DNA from: CAWJFJ01 sp963800065
Lineage (GTDB): Bacteria > Actinomycetota > Acidimicrobiia > Acidimicrobiales > UBA8190
Assembly: GCA_963800065.1 (NCBI GenBank)
Contig: CAWCZO010000009.1
Span: forward strand, 310,001-374,000
DNA: 64,000 bases
Direction of reading: 5' to 3'
Shown: positions 26,031 through 35,023 of the stretch, piece by piece
How positions within the stretch are numbered: position 1 is the first letter of the stretch
How the letters are laid out: the number at the start of each line of letters is the position of its first letter
Program-made: the position numbers and the translations under genes
Notes under the pieces: generated by a model
The model's input: only the letters and a program-made list of their open reading frames with translations
Told to the model about the DNA's origin: nothing
Databases searched by the model: none

Positions 26031-26867
26031 TCAATGGCTCGACGCCACGAACGCACTGTTTGCCACTCCTCGATCGAGATACGGGGCATCAGCCTCCAGT
26101 GTTCCCGTGTCCCGCAGGCGTTCGGCAGCTTGGAACAACGCCCCGTAGGCGATGCGGGCCAAGGAATTGCCGACCGAGAGTCGCCGAACGCCGATGTCGG
26201 CGAGCTGAGCGCCGGACGGCCCTCCGGGGACGAGGAGGACGTTGACCGGTGCCTCTGTGTCCTCGACGATCCGGGCGATGGACGAGAGATCGGTCAGAGC
26301 AGGGGCGTAGACAGCGTGGGCTCCTGCGTCTCGGAAAGCAACGAGGCGCCTGATCGTATCGTCGAGGTCATCTCGACCACGAAGGTGATTCTCGGCCCGG
26401 GCCGTGAGGATGAGTCCCGCCCGTTCGGCGGTGACAGCGGCGGTCGCCACTCGCTCCACCGCCACATCGAATTCTTCAATCTCTTTGGCCAAGGGGTTCC
26501 AATCCTCGATGGAGCAGCCGGCCGCTCCCGCTTCGGCGAGAAGCTCGACGGTAGATGCGATACCTCCAGGGCTGTCGGGGAAGCACTGTTCGGCATCGAC
26601 GTTTACGGGCAGATGTGTGATGCTGCACATGGCGCGGACATGTTCGACCAGGGCGTCGCGGCCAACAGTCATGTCCTGTCGTCCAAGCGACGCCGCCAAG
26701 CCACCACTCGTCGTGGCCAGAGCCTCGAATCCGAGCGTCGTGAGCAGGCGACACGACCCGAGATCGTGAGGGTTGGGCATCAGGAAGGTGCCCTCGAGGT
26801 GGAGGGTACGGAATCGGGCTTTGGCGTCATCGAGGTCCATGCGCTGATCATCGCGGTCGGCGGTCAC
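26031..26867 (-). CDS. Isocitrate lyase / PEP mutase family protein
   Basis: 278 residues. The PEP-mutase barrel is recognisable: FLMPNPHDLGSCRLL, NVDAEQCFPDSP (metal-binding DxE), GCSIEDWNP and the loop ARAENHLRGRDDL. Members cleave or form C-C or P-C bonds at Mg2+-bound oxaloacetate-like substrates; many are 2-methylisocitrate lyase-like. The farthest start is GTG; the ATG nine codons in (MDLDDAKARF) fits family starts better. Transcribed against the decayed oxidoreductase. Confidence 0.87.
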   Translation of the reverse strand: MTADRDDQRMDLDDAKARFRTLHLEGTFLMPNPHDLGSCRLLTTLGFEALATTSGGLAASLGRQDMTVGRDALVEHVRAMCSITHLPVNVDAEQCFPDSPGGIASTVELLAEAGAAGCSIEDWNPLAKEIEEFDVAVERVATAAVTAERAGLILTARAENHLRGRDDLDDTIRRLVAFRDAGAHAVYAPALTDLSSIARIVEDTEAPVNVLLVPGGPSGAQLADIGVRRLSVGNSLARIAYGALFQAAERLRDTGTLEADAPYLDRGVANSAFVASSH

Positions 26868-26987
26868 AAGGACAAGCGGAAAACGGACTTCTACGTGGAC
26901 GTACCGGGCTCTTGAGTGGCGCCAGGCCCCCTTGCCTTGGCCGGCTCACGGTGCCGGTGGACATTCGACGCAAAGGGACGCGAGGTG

Positions 26988-27247
26988 GCTGGCCCAGACC
27001 GTCATGGGATCTCCTGTGGGTCTCTACGTACGCCTTGAAGAGATCCACAGTTGCTTCACGGAGAATCCCACCTCGAATATCGGGAATGCGGTACCCGGGG
27101 AACGGCCCTTGGTCCCTCTCTTGTTCGTCCGAAGATCTCATCGTCGAGCACGACCACCGCCCCGATCGGAAGCTCGCCCAAGGCCAGGCCTTCGTCGGCT
27201 ATGGCCAATGCCTCGTTCATCCAGAACTCGTCACCGGCGCGATCCAT
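26988..27247 (-). pseudogene. Nucleoside deaminase (TadA/guanine-deaminase-like) with core deleted
   Basis: The N-terminal piece MNEALAIADEGLALGELP, then IGAVVVLDDEIFGR, matches the start of CMP/dCMP-type deaminases. After a frame change the C-terminal piece YRIPDIRGGILREATVDLF, then KAYVETHRR, matches their end. The middle with the zinc ligands (HAE and PCxxC) is missing. Total length is about half of normal. Remnant only. Confidence 0.55.
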
Positions 27248-27364
27248 GTTCTCCATATTGCCCGACGACAACCTAGGACCGAGCCGGTTCGCATTGGGAG
27301 ACCGACCCTGATACGCGGCGATCAGGTTGCCGGCGCTGGCCCACGGGCCGGATATCACAAGCGG

Positions 27365-28231
27365 TCAGCCGTAGCCGCCACTCGGAATGTACGGCGAGGG
27401 TGGACCCGGTTGTCCCCGTACCATCATCGGCCCGTACGGGTGAAGCGAGACACCGGAGTCGACAAGAGTGCCGATGGCCCATTGCTGACCGGCCGTCAGC
27501 CAGTTGACTTCCACCGTCGCACCCTCAGCCATCTCAGCCAGAGCCGTCCTCAGGAGAGCCGTTGCCGCCTCCTCGTCACGGGCACCAAGAGTCACGATCC
27601 GGTCGTCCCTCGCCACCGCGTACCCCTTGTCTTCGATGAGAAGAAGACGGTGACCCGGCTCGTTCACCATGGCCCTGATGTCCACGGAGCGGGCCGAGCC
27701 CCGGACGATTCGGTCGATGGCGTCCACCGAGTCGAAGTCGTTGCCGTCAGAATGGCGAACCCTGGGATCGACGCTCACGGTACCCGGGCGAACCGTTCCC
27801 CGACCGAGCACCCCTGGGTGCAGGGAGAATCCGGCCGAGGCGTACAAGGCCATCGCCGCCGGGTCTCGGGAAGACTGGATGGAGCCCGGACCATGGGGAT
27901 CGGCGTTGCCCATGGCCAGGGTGAGAAGTTCGCGTCCGAGTCCACGCCCCTGGGAGTCGGGCACGGTCGCCAACAAGGACAGGACCCAGTAGCCGTCACG
28001 GACGAATGATTGCGACAGTCCGGCGATCTCGCCCGCCTCCTCGGCTACCCACGACCCGCCTGGGTCGGTGGTCAAGAAGTGCCGAAGGCGATTCTGTAGT
28101 CGGAGATCGTCTTCCGGCATCAGGGGAGACGCAGGGAGCCCGTACGTGGCGCGCATGGCCTGAAAGGCTTGATTCCAGGCCCTGACTGCTCCCGGAACAT
28201 CCAGGTCGGCCAGGGCGCGGAAAGTGACCAT
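27365..28231 (-). CDS. GNAT family N-acetyltransferase, two-domain
   Basis: 288 residues. The acetyl-CoA loop is VLSLLATVPDSQGRGLGRELL, followed by DPAAMALYASAGFSLHPG. A second, degenerate GNAT-like half (RDEEAATALLRTALAEMAEG and QWAIGTLVDSGVSLHPYG) follows, as in tandem-GNAT proteins. Substrate unknown. Starts with ATG in the gap to the GH92 gene; both are on the minus strand, 51 bases apart. Confidence 0.87.
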   Translation of the reverse strand: MVTFRALADLDVPGAVRAWNQAFQAMRATYGLPASPLMPEDDLRLQNRLRHFLTTDPGGSWVAEEAGEIAGLSQSFVRDGYWVLSLLATVPDSQGRGLGRELLTLAMGNADPHGPGSIQSSRDPAAMALYASAGFSLHPGVLGRGTVRPGTVSVDPRVRHSDGNDFDSVDAIDRIVRGSARSVDIRAMVNEPGHRLLLIEDKGYAVARDDRIVTLGARDEEAATALLRTALAEMAEGATVEVNWLTAGQQWAIGTLVDSGVSLHPYGPMMVRGQPGPPSPYIPSGGYG

Positions 28232-28282
28232 GAGGCGATTCTGCCAGAAGCGGAGGCCGATTCTCTCTGCGTGGGGGAAGGT

Positions 28283-31051
28283 TCAACCAGTGACGTCAAC
28301 CTCCAACGTCAAGTTGGGTAGCGGTGTGCTCCCCTCCGCCAGGTCGAACGTCAAGGCGGTCGTCCCCGGGCTCCCCGCCGTCACCTGAAGTGGCGTTGTC
28401 GAGCGGCCATCCGAGACCCGCAAAGTTCCTGAAGCCGGTGAGACGGTCACCCCGGAGGAGGAAGCCACGTGCCAGCCGACGGTCTGGACCGAACCGGATC
28501 CCGTCCGCTCCTGGACACCGAGCTCGAAGGTGGTCGAGCCGTGGGTTGGCACGCTGACAGACCCTCCGGGGGTGGTGAAGGGCACCGCCGGGGCGGCACC
28601 CTGCGGGAACGACGGTGGAATGGCCGACGCGGTCGCCCCCCAGCCCTTGTCGGGTGATCGCCCCAGCGCGACAGAGAGAGTAGCGCCATCTTCCAGGGCC
28701 TTGGTGGGAACCCATGGCTCGTCCCAGGTCGAAGACCGGCTCGATCCGATGGCCAGATGGGCGTCCTGGATGTATTCATCGGGTGCGTGTGCGGCCGTAA
28801 TGGTGAGGGTATGGCCGTTGCCCTCGGCGACGGTCACCCGGGGGAAGAGGGGGCTGGCCATGACCAGGTTGGCCACCCCGGGCGTCTCGGGGTAGAGGCC
28901 CAGGGCGGCCCAGACGTACCACGAGGAAAGGGCCCCCAGGTCGTCATTGCCTGGTTCGGCGGCTGGGGCCAGCGGGTAAAGCTGGGTCATGATCCGACGG
29001 ACGACCGACTGGGTTCTCCAGGGCGCCCCGGCGTAGTCGTACTCGAAGGGGATCCACTCTTCCGGCTCGTTCCCGGCCCAGTCGTATGGCGCGAACCGGG
29101 TCGCATTGAGGTGCTTGAAGAAGGTGTCGAGCTTGGCCACGGCAACCCGGTCCCCACCCATCAGCCCGAAAAGCCCGGCCAAGTTCTGGGGAACGGCCCA
29201 CGTGTACTGGATGGCGTTGCCCTCTTCGAAGCCCTGTTGGGCTACCCCTTGGGCCTGGTCGGCCGGGCTGGCGGGTTGGAACGCCGGGCCGGCGGGGAAG
29301 CTTCCATCGGCCTGGCGAGCGGCCAGGTATCCCGTGGCCGGATTGAACAGGTTCTGCCAGTTCTGGCCACGCTTGGCGAACGCCGCCGCCTCGGCCTTCT
29401 CGCCCGCCGCCAGTGCGAGCCGGGAGATCGAGAAGTCGTCGATCGAATACTCGAGGGTCTCAGAACCGCCGTCGGTGTAGGGATACGAAGTGATGTCGTA
29501 GGAGAGCTCGGGCACCCACCCCTCGGCTTCGTACTCGTTCAGGTTCTGCCTCTCCTGCACCAGGCCCTTCTCCTGCACCGTGGCCCCGTGGATCATTGCC
29601 TCGAGCGCGTCTCTCAGGCTGAACTGGCGCGCGCCATAGGCGTACGCGTCGGCGATGATCGGATCGGCCGAGTCTCCATCCCACTCACCGGCGTCATTGT
29701 CGGCGATGGCCCACCGGGGCAGGAATCCTCCTTTGGTCTGGGCGGCGTCGTTCAGAAGTGACTGGACCATCTGGGATGTGGGCCCGGGTAGCAGGGTGGC
29801 CAACAGGGGAACCTCGGAACGGTAGATGTCACACTCGGAGAAGTTCGCGTATTGCACGTGTCCTTTGGCCAGAGTGTGAACCCTGTGGTCGAAGCCCACG
29901 TAGCGGCCGTCGTCGTCGCTGAAGACAGAGGGGAACAGCAACGAGTGGTAGAGGGCGGTGTAGAAGATGCGTTGTGAGGTCTTCGTGCCCCCCTGGATGG
30001 CCACGTGGCCCAACAGGCCGTTCCACTCCGCCGTGGCCGAATGGGAGATCCTCTGAAAGTTCCAGCCGGGATCCTCGACGGCCAGGTTGGCGGCGGAACC
30101 CGACGCCGAGACGAAGGAGATGCCCACTTTGACGAGGATCCTCTGGTTTCCCGATTGATCCGAATGCCGGAAACGCACCCAGGCCCCACATGCCACGCTC
30201 GTCGTACCCGCACAAGACCCTTTGGTGCTCACCGCGCTGTTCTGCCAGGTCCCACTGGCGGCAAACCTCTCGGAGAATTGTGCCGTGAAGTACAAGGTGT
30301 AGTTACCCGGAATGCCACAGAAGTCTCCGCTGGTGACCGATCCCTCGAGCGCATCGGTTCCGACGATCCGGACCCCCGAGGAGCTAGAGCCATTGGCGGA
30401 GTCGCTGACCTTGAACAAGAGGTCATCGCCGCCCGAGACGCCGGCAGGAAAGGTGAAGGCACCCAGGGCACTCCGAGTGGTGGCCGTCAGCTGGACGCCG
30501 ACGTCCTGGCTTCGGCCACCCCGCCCCAGGGCGACGGCGTAGTTGCCCGCTGAGGCCCGCTCGTTGGAGTGGGAGAAGGGCTGCACCGCGGCATCGGGGT
30601 TGGCCGGAACGGCGCCGGTGATGGGCAGTATGGGAATGTCTCCGTAGATCGCGCAGCCTGGTCCCGAGAGATGGGTCAGGCTGAAACCCGAGATGTGAGA
30701 GTCGGCATAGTCGTAGCCCGAGCCGGTCGTGACCTGGCGATCCGGTGAGGTGTCGGGGCTGAATTGAATCATTCCCAGGGGTACGGAGGCGCCGGGAAAC
30801 TCACTCACGTTGGCCGGTGCAGCTGTCCCTATCCCGGTTCCCGCCTCGGGGTCCACGAGAGCTGCCGGTCCACCCGAGGAGGCGCCGAGGGCGAGCTTTA
30901 GGGGCGACCCGGGCGGGTCGCCGGACGTCGTCTTCACGCTCACCGCTCCGGCCGGGCTCGCCTCGGGGACGACTGCCATCACGCCCGCCCCCAAGAGCGC
31001 CGCTGCCCCCAACGTGGCGAACCCCGCCCGATTTCTTCGAGTCTTCGACAT
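28283..31051 (-). CDS. Secreted GH92 family alpha-mannosidase
   Basis: 922 residues, with a signal peptide (GFATLGAAALLGAGVMAVVP, cleaved near AGA). GH92 hallmarks are visible: SGYDYADSHISGFSLTHLSG, GCAIYGDIPILP, NFSECDIYRSEVPLLATLLP (normally LWDTYR) and GNEPEEWIPFEYDYAG (normally GNEPSHHIPYLYNYAG). A Fn3-like tail follows (TTFELGVQERTGSG to the end). These Ca2+-dependent exo-enzymes cut alpha-1,2/1,3/1,4-linked mannose from glycans. Substitutions in both signature motifs suggest altered specificity. It probably acts outside the cell on fungal or plant mannans or glycoproteins. Confidence 0.92.
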   Translation of the reverse strand: MSKTRRNRAGFATLGAAALLGAGVMAVVPEASPAGAVSVKTTSGDPPGSPLKLALGASSGGPAALVDPEAGTGIGTAAPANVSEFPGASVPLGMIQFSPDTSPDRQVTTGSGYDYADSHISGFSLTHLSGPGCAIYGDIPILPITGAVPANPDAAVQPFSHSNERASAGNYAVALGRGGRSQDVGVQLTATTRSALGAFTFPAGVSGGDDLLFKVSDSANGSSSSGVRIVGTDALEGSVTSGDFCGIPGNYTLYFTAQFSERFAASGTWQNSAVSTKGSCAGTTSVACGAWVRFRHSDQSGNQRILVKVGISFVSASGSAANLAVEDPGWNFQRISHSATAEWNGLLGHVAIQGGTKTSQRIFYTALYHSLLFPSVFSDDDGRYVGFDHRVHTLAKGHVQYANFSECDIYRSEVPLLATLLPGPTSQMVQSLLNDAAQTKGGFLPRWAIADNDAGEWDGDSADPIIADAYAYGARQFSLRDALEAMIHGATVQEKGLVQERQNLNEYEAEGWVPELSYDITSYPYTDGGSETLEYSIDDFSISRLALAAGEKAEAAAFAKRGQNWQNLFNPATGYLAARQADGSFPAGPAFQPASPADQAQGVAQQGFEEGNAIQYTWAVPQNLAGLFGLMGGDRVAVAKLDTFFKHLNATRFAPYDWAGNEPEEWIPFEYDYAGAPWRTQSVVRRIMTQLYPLAPAAEPGNDDLGALSSWYVWAALGLYPETPGVANLVMASPLFPRVTVAEGNGHTLTITAAHAPDEYIQDAHLAIGSSRSSTWDEPWVPTKALEDGATLSVALGRSPDKGWGATASAIPPSFPQGAAPAVPFTTPGGSVSVPTHGSTTFELGVQERTGSGSVQTVGWHVASSSGVTVSPASGTLRVSDGRSTTPLQVTAGSPGTTALTFDLAEGSTPLPNLTLEVDVTG

Positions 31052-31132
31052 GGGGGAACCCTATGACTCTGCTTGCCGTCGCGCTCTCCGGCGTCCATCG
31101 GTGCCGCCACCGGAGGACGGGGGGGGGGAGAC

Positions 31133-32269
31133 TCAGATCCGATCGTGGGTGTCAGGGAGCGCCGCCGAGGTCCATGCCAGGCCGACGCACATCTCGTCCG
31201 AGGAGCCGTCTCCCCAGGTCACGAAGTGGGGAGGTACCTTCCGCAGCAACGGCAGCTTCTGGGCCAGGGTCGGGTCGTAGGTGCAAGTGATCTTCACCTT
31301 CTCACCGGCTCGGACGGCAACCGGAGTCTTCAGGTTGTACGCCTTCTGATAGTCGAAGTTGTAGTTGGGGATGTTGATGATCGTCTTCGCCTCGGGCGTA
31401 CCCGGGTTGAGCACCATCTTGAAGCTGCGGCCGAGGAGATGCATGTGGCCCTGCACCCTCACGATGTAGCCACCTTTCGAGAGTGGCCACGTGCATGAGG
31501 TCGAGTCACCCGCCGGCGGATCGGAGGGGTTGCGTCCGCAGACCGACTCGATGATGTTCACGAAGGTGGTGGCGCTCGGACCGAAGCGTTGAGCCTGGTT
31601 GGCCAGCGATGCCGCCCGGTTGCACAACGGTCCCGTCACACCGGCCGGGCACGGGATGTCCGGCGGGGCGAACATCAGGTCGAGCGTGAGCGGCAGCAGC
31701 GGTGTCGATAGGGGAACGGTATGGAGGACCAACGAGTTCTTCACCGGCTTGTCCCCGACGAGCAGGTTGTAGTGGACCTGCATGATCACCAGGCTCCCGG
31801 CCGGAAGAGGGATCCCCGTCCCCACCGGCAGGTCGTCTGCTCCGTGCCCGGGCGCCCAGACGCTAAGGAAAGGGGTGCTCAGGATCTGGGCGATGGGCAG
31901 GCCGGGGAGCGACGCCTCCCCGAAGCACGTCCAGCCCTTCCCGGACACGTTGGCGCGTTCCGCCTTCGCCGCCAGTGCTGGGGGCACCAGGAAGAGCACG
32001 GCGTGGTGATCCTCGCGACTCCCGGGGAAGAACTGGCTCGAAACGATGTAGGAATCCCGCGTCACGTGCGGGTTCATCAAGGTGCAGTGATAGTCATCGG
32101 TCGTCCCGGGGGCCGCATGGGGTTTGTAGATCTTGGAGACCAGGGAGATCTTGGTCACCGGCATGGTCGCCCGGTTCGCTCCGGCGGTGGCGGAGACCGA
32201 CGTGGCGGTGAGTACCGCGGCCATCAGCACCACACAGCTGATTAGGAGTGCTCCCCGCCCGACCCGCAC
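31133..32269 (-). CDS. Secreted PHM/DBH-like copper monooxygenase
   Basis: 378 residues with a hydrophobic N-terminal signal (GALLISCVVLMAAVLTATSV). The six copper ligands of the type II ascorbate-dependent family are present: H88 and H89 (REDHHAVLF), H166 (MQVHYNLL), H275 and H277 (QGHMHLLG) and M360 (SSDEMCVG). Cysteines (YHCTL, WTCFG, SVCGR, TSCTW, ITCTY, MCVG) fit the disulfide-rich fold. The eukaryotic family hydroxylates peptidyl-glycine or dopamine; bacterial substrates are unknown. Upstream of the GH92 gene in the same direction, 81 bases apart. Confidence 0.85.
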   Translation of the reverse strand: MRVGRGALLISCVVLMAAVLTATSVSATAGANRATMPVTKISLVSKIYKPHAAPGTTDDYHCTLMNPHVTRDSYIVSSQFFPGSREDHHAVLFLVPPALAAKAERANVSGKGWTCFGEASLPGLPIAQILSTPFLSVWAPGHGADDLPVGTGIPLPAGSLVIMQVHYNLLVGDKPVKNSLVLHTVPLSTPLLPLTLDLMFAPPDIPCPAGVTGPLCNRAASLANQAQRFGPSATTFVNIIESVCGRNPSDPPAGDSTSCTWPLSKGGYIVRVQGHMHLLGRSFKMVLNPGTPEAKTIINIPNYNFDYQKAYNLKTPVAVRAGEKVKITCTYDPTLAQKLPLLRKVPPHFVTWGDGSSDEMCVGLAWTSAALPDTHDRI

Positions 32270-32429
32270 GCTGACGAGGTTATCGCTTCAGCGGAGCCGA
32301 CGGTGGCAGAGATGGCGCCCATCGCTGGGTCGCACATCTGGGCCCGGTGGGCGTGCTCGCGCTAAGAGGCCCGACGGGGTAGAGCGGTACCCTGGTCGCT
32401 GAACCGAATGCTCGACGAGGAGGATGATG

Positions 32430-32795
32430 ATGTCCGGTCCCGGCGTCCCCCGTTTCGACTCCGTGACGATCGACTGCCCCGAGCCGGCCGCGCTAGCCCA
32501 CTTCTACGGGGAGCTCCTCGAGTGGCCGGTGCCGGAGGGCGACGGTGACTACGTGACCCTGGACCCACCCGGTGGCGGCATTGCCATCACCTTCCAGCGG
32601 GTGGCTGGCTTCGTGGCCCCGACGTGGCCTGACCCCGCCGTGCCGCAACAGATGCACTTCGACCTCGCCGTGGAGGACCCGGAGGCCGCCCACGAGCGGG
32701 CCATCGCCCTCGGTGCCCGCCATCTCGACACCGAGGAGAAGTTCCGGGTCTACGCCGATCCCGTCGGTCACCCCTTCTGCCTCTGCTCGTGGTGA
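32430..32795 (+). CDS. VOC family (glyoxalase-like) protein
   Basis: 121 residues. Three ATGs in a row follow GAGGAGG; the third has the best spacing. The VOC pattern (FDSVTIDCPEPAALAHFYGELLEW, QMHFDLAVEDPEAAHERAIALGA, VYADPVGHPFCLCSW) matches the Glyoxalase_6 type. Complete in length, so a functional counterpart to the decayed VOC gene near 18.8 kb. Substrate unknown; cytosolic. Confidence 0.9.
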   Translation: MSGPGVPRFDSVTIDCPEPAALAHFYGELLEWPVPEGDGDYVTLDPPGGGIAITFQRVAGFVAPTWPDPAVPQQMHFDLAVEDPEAAHERAIALGARHLDTEEKFRVYADPVGHPFCLCSW

Positions 32796-32875
32796 CGGGT
32801 CGCCGCCGGCGCACGGGCGTCAACGAAACAGTGAAAGCGAGCGCGTCTGCTGACCGGCCGCCCGCGATTGGAAGG

Positions 32876-33466
32876 TCAATCGCAGTAGCCGTATGGATCG
32901 ATGGCGGTGTGGCTGGCACCCACGAGGACCCATGAGTTGCTCGCCTCGTTCATGTAGGCGGCTGGGCACGGCATCGAGATTGCTATGAGTTTGGTTCCGG
33001 GACAGATACCGGGAACGTTGTCGCAGCTCATCGCCTGATGCCCGTCGGCCCAGCCGGGGCATTCGAGAGTGAACCCCGGTGCGGCGTGCGCCTTCAGGTA
33101 GGCGAGGGCGGTAGCACATCCGTATCCGCTCGACACGGCCGCTGCCACCTCTGGCACGGGCCCCTGAGGAACGGTGGGGGCGGGTGCCGGAGGAGTCGTC
33201 GGGATTCCCACTGACGGCGCGGCGTCTGTCGTCGGCGGTGTTGTCGGGACGGTGGTGGGCGCTGCATGTGGCGTCGTTGCAGATGAGCCGGTGTTGGAAA
33301 CGAGGGTTTGGTGGCGTGCCTCGGTCGGCGCAGCTGTTCGATGTCCGGAGGTGCGGGTCGACAGCGGGAGGAGGAAGACCGCTCCGATCGCTGTCAGCAT
33401 CAGTCCCGTGAGGAGGTGGGAGCTGTGCGTCATCCCAGTCCATGGATGCGCGCTGCTGTTGTCCAT
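32876..33466 (-). CDS. Membrane-anchored or secreted protein with Thr/Pro linker
   Basis: 196 residues. After one N-terminal hydrophobic helix (LLTGLMLTAIGAVFLLPL) comes a long Thr/Pro/Ala linker (TTVPTTPPTTDAAPSV, TTPPAPAPTVPQGP), then a small domain with six cysteines (YGCATALAYLKAHAAPG, ECPGW, SCDNVPGICPG, PCPAAY, GYCD). The layout suits a cell-surface protein with a disulfide-bonded head. A start 11 codons later (MTHSSHLL) would place the helix nearer the N-terminus. No family recognised. Confidence 0.72.
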   Translation of the reverse strand: MDNSSAHPWTGMTHSSHLLTGLMLTAIGAVFLLPLSTRTSGHRTAAPTEARHQTLVSNTGSSATTPHAAPTTVPTTPPTTDAAPSVGIPTTPPAPAPTVPQGPVPEVAAAVSSGYGCATALAYLKAHAAPGFTLECPGWADGHQAMSCDNVPGICPGTKLIAISMPCPAAYMNEASNSWVLVGASHTAIDPYGYCD

Positions 33467-33626
33467 ACAGACGTTCTCGGAGTGCTGGACCGGTCTCTTG
33501 AATCTTCAGGCCCGTGCGTCAATTGTCTGGAGACAGGTGCCCAACACGATCGGATACCACGGCACAACACCGACGCAACATTGTTTGTCCCGCGATTGTG
33601 TTAGCGAAAACTACAACGGGGTGACC

Positions 33627-33806
33627 TCAGTCGTGACCTTCGCATCCGACGAGTTCGGGATCGGCTCTTACATAGAGACCGGACGTCGTCTCCGTCATGC
33701 ACCGACAACACGTTTCGGCTTCGGGATCGACGACGCGGTACTTCTGACGGCGAGGGTAGAGGGCACCGAAGCAGTCCTCGCAGATCGGATGGGTCCAGGC
33801 GCTCAT
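33627..33806 (-). CDS. Small zinc-ribbon-like protein
   Basis: 59 residues from MSAWTHPICEDCFGALYP. Two CxxC pairs (ICEDC and CCRC) with MTETTSGLYVRADPE match a short actinobacterial family that reads THPICxxCW ... CCxCG ... SGIYVRxDP. Probably binds one zinc ion; role unknown. A longer upstream extension has shadow-like composition. Confidence 0.6.
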   Translation of the reverse strand: MSAWTHPICEDCFGALYPRRQKYRVVDPEAETCCRCMTETTSGLYVRADPELVGCEGHD

Positions 33807-34287
33807 CGCAGGAACAGCTTCCCTCGGTGGCGGCCCCCCCGTCCGATCCCGGTGAGCCGGTATTGGGGATCCCCGCCGGCGATCGTCCGTGTGCAGATTC
33901 GACGAGGGCGCGCCGCGGCCATGTGTCATTCTCCCCGCCACCATCGGCACCCGCCATCGTCACGGTTGAGGAAATGTGGAGGGTCGAGTGGGAGCGGGAA
34001 GACTCCCCGCGAACGCGGCCCAGTGCCCTGGGCCGGTCCGCAGGCCCCGCCTGTGACGGCCCCGAGGACGCGAACGGGAACGTCGTGGACAAGCTATGTT
34101 GCCCGAGTGAACGGCTGGTGACCGTCGCGCAACGGATCACCCAATTTGTGATGAACGGTGCGCAACGTCTTCGGCGCCGACGTTGGGAACGTCTGCGGAG
34201 GTCATCCCCCTTGCCGAGGTCCCCCGTGGACCGCCCGCCTCGGCCGCCAACGCCACCCAATTGCGGCGCCTTGGGTATCGTCGGGAA

Positions 34288-34935
34288 ATGGCGACATGGA
34301 ACGACCTCAAAGTCGCCCTCTCTCGATTGCGCGAGGAGAACCCCGAAGCCCTGGCGGGCTACCCCGACCCGGGCGTGGACCGTGACCGGCATCCCCCTTT
34401 TAGGATCAGCCTGGCACCCTGGGCCATCGACGTGGCGGCCGATCTGCACAGCCGGTTCGGAGTCGATGTGGAGCTGGTCGTCGGTGCCCTGGGCTACCCG
34501 TCGTGCACGTTTCCGAGACGCGTTCCCGAACGTCCGTCCGTGCCGATCCTCGATCCGACCGAGATCTCCGTTGCCTTGGACGGTCCTCTCGCCGTCAGGA
34601 CGGGGCGCTCGGTACGCCACGGTCTGCTGATCGAGAATCTGAGCGAGGTCGAGCTGCGGATAACCACCAACGGGCAGCTGACGGCGGACGTCGTCGATCC
34701 GACAGTTGGGCGACCCGTGGGTGGCTACACGGGTGCCCAGATCCTTCCACTGGTGTTGTTCCGGGTGACGCCCGGCGTCACGCAGCGAATCCCACTCTTG
34801 GTCGGAACGTCAAGCTTCGTGCCCGCCCTCGGCTATGCCGTTCCGTCCGGTCGATGGGCCCTGCAGGTCACATTGAAGATGGCTGATCGCCGTTCGTTTC
34901 GCACGCCTCTGCTGGCGTTCTCGGTCGTCAGCTGA
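34288..34935 (+). CDS. Conserved hypothetical protein
   Basis: 215 residues from MATWNDLKVALSRLREENP; the frame extends upstream without a ribosome site. The N-terminal half (FRISLAPWAIDVAADLHSRFGVDVELVVGALGYP) looks enzymatic-like but has no known motif. The C-terminal half is beta-rich (VALDGPLAVRTGRSVRHGLLIENL, VTLKMADRRSFRTPLLAF) and could be an Ig-like domain. No signal peptide. Family not recognised. Confidence 0.65.
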   Translation: MATWNDLKVALSRLREENPEALAGYPDPGVDRDRHPPFRISLAPWAIDVAADLHSRFGVDVELVVGALGYPSCTFPRRVPERPSVPILDPTEISVALDGPLAVRTGRSVRHGLLIENLSEVELRITTNGQLTADVVDPTVGRPVGGYTGAQILPLVLFRVTPGVTQRIPLLVGTSSFVPALGYAVPSGRWALQVTLKMADRRSFRTPLLAFSVVS

Positions 34936-35023
34936 AGGGGTCGCCGGGATCTCGTCCACTGAATCAGGCTCGACCAGCGGATTCACCGGGCTCGTAGGTC
35001 TTGAGCCGGCGCTGAGTCAGCGA

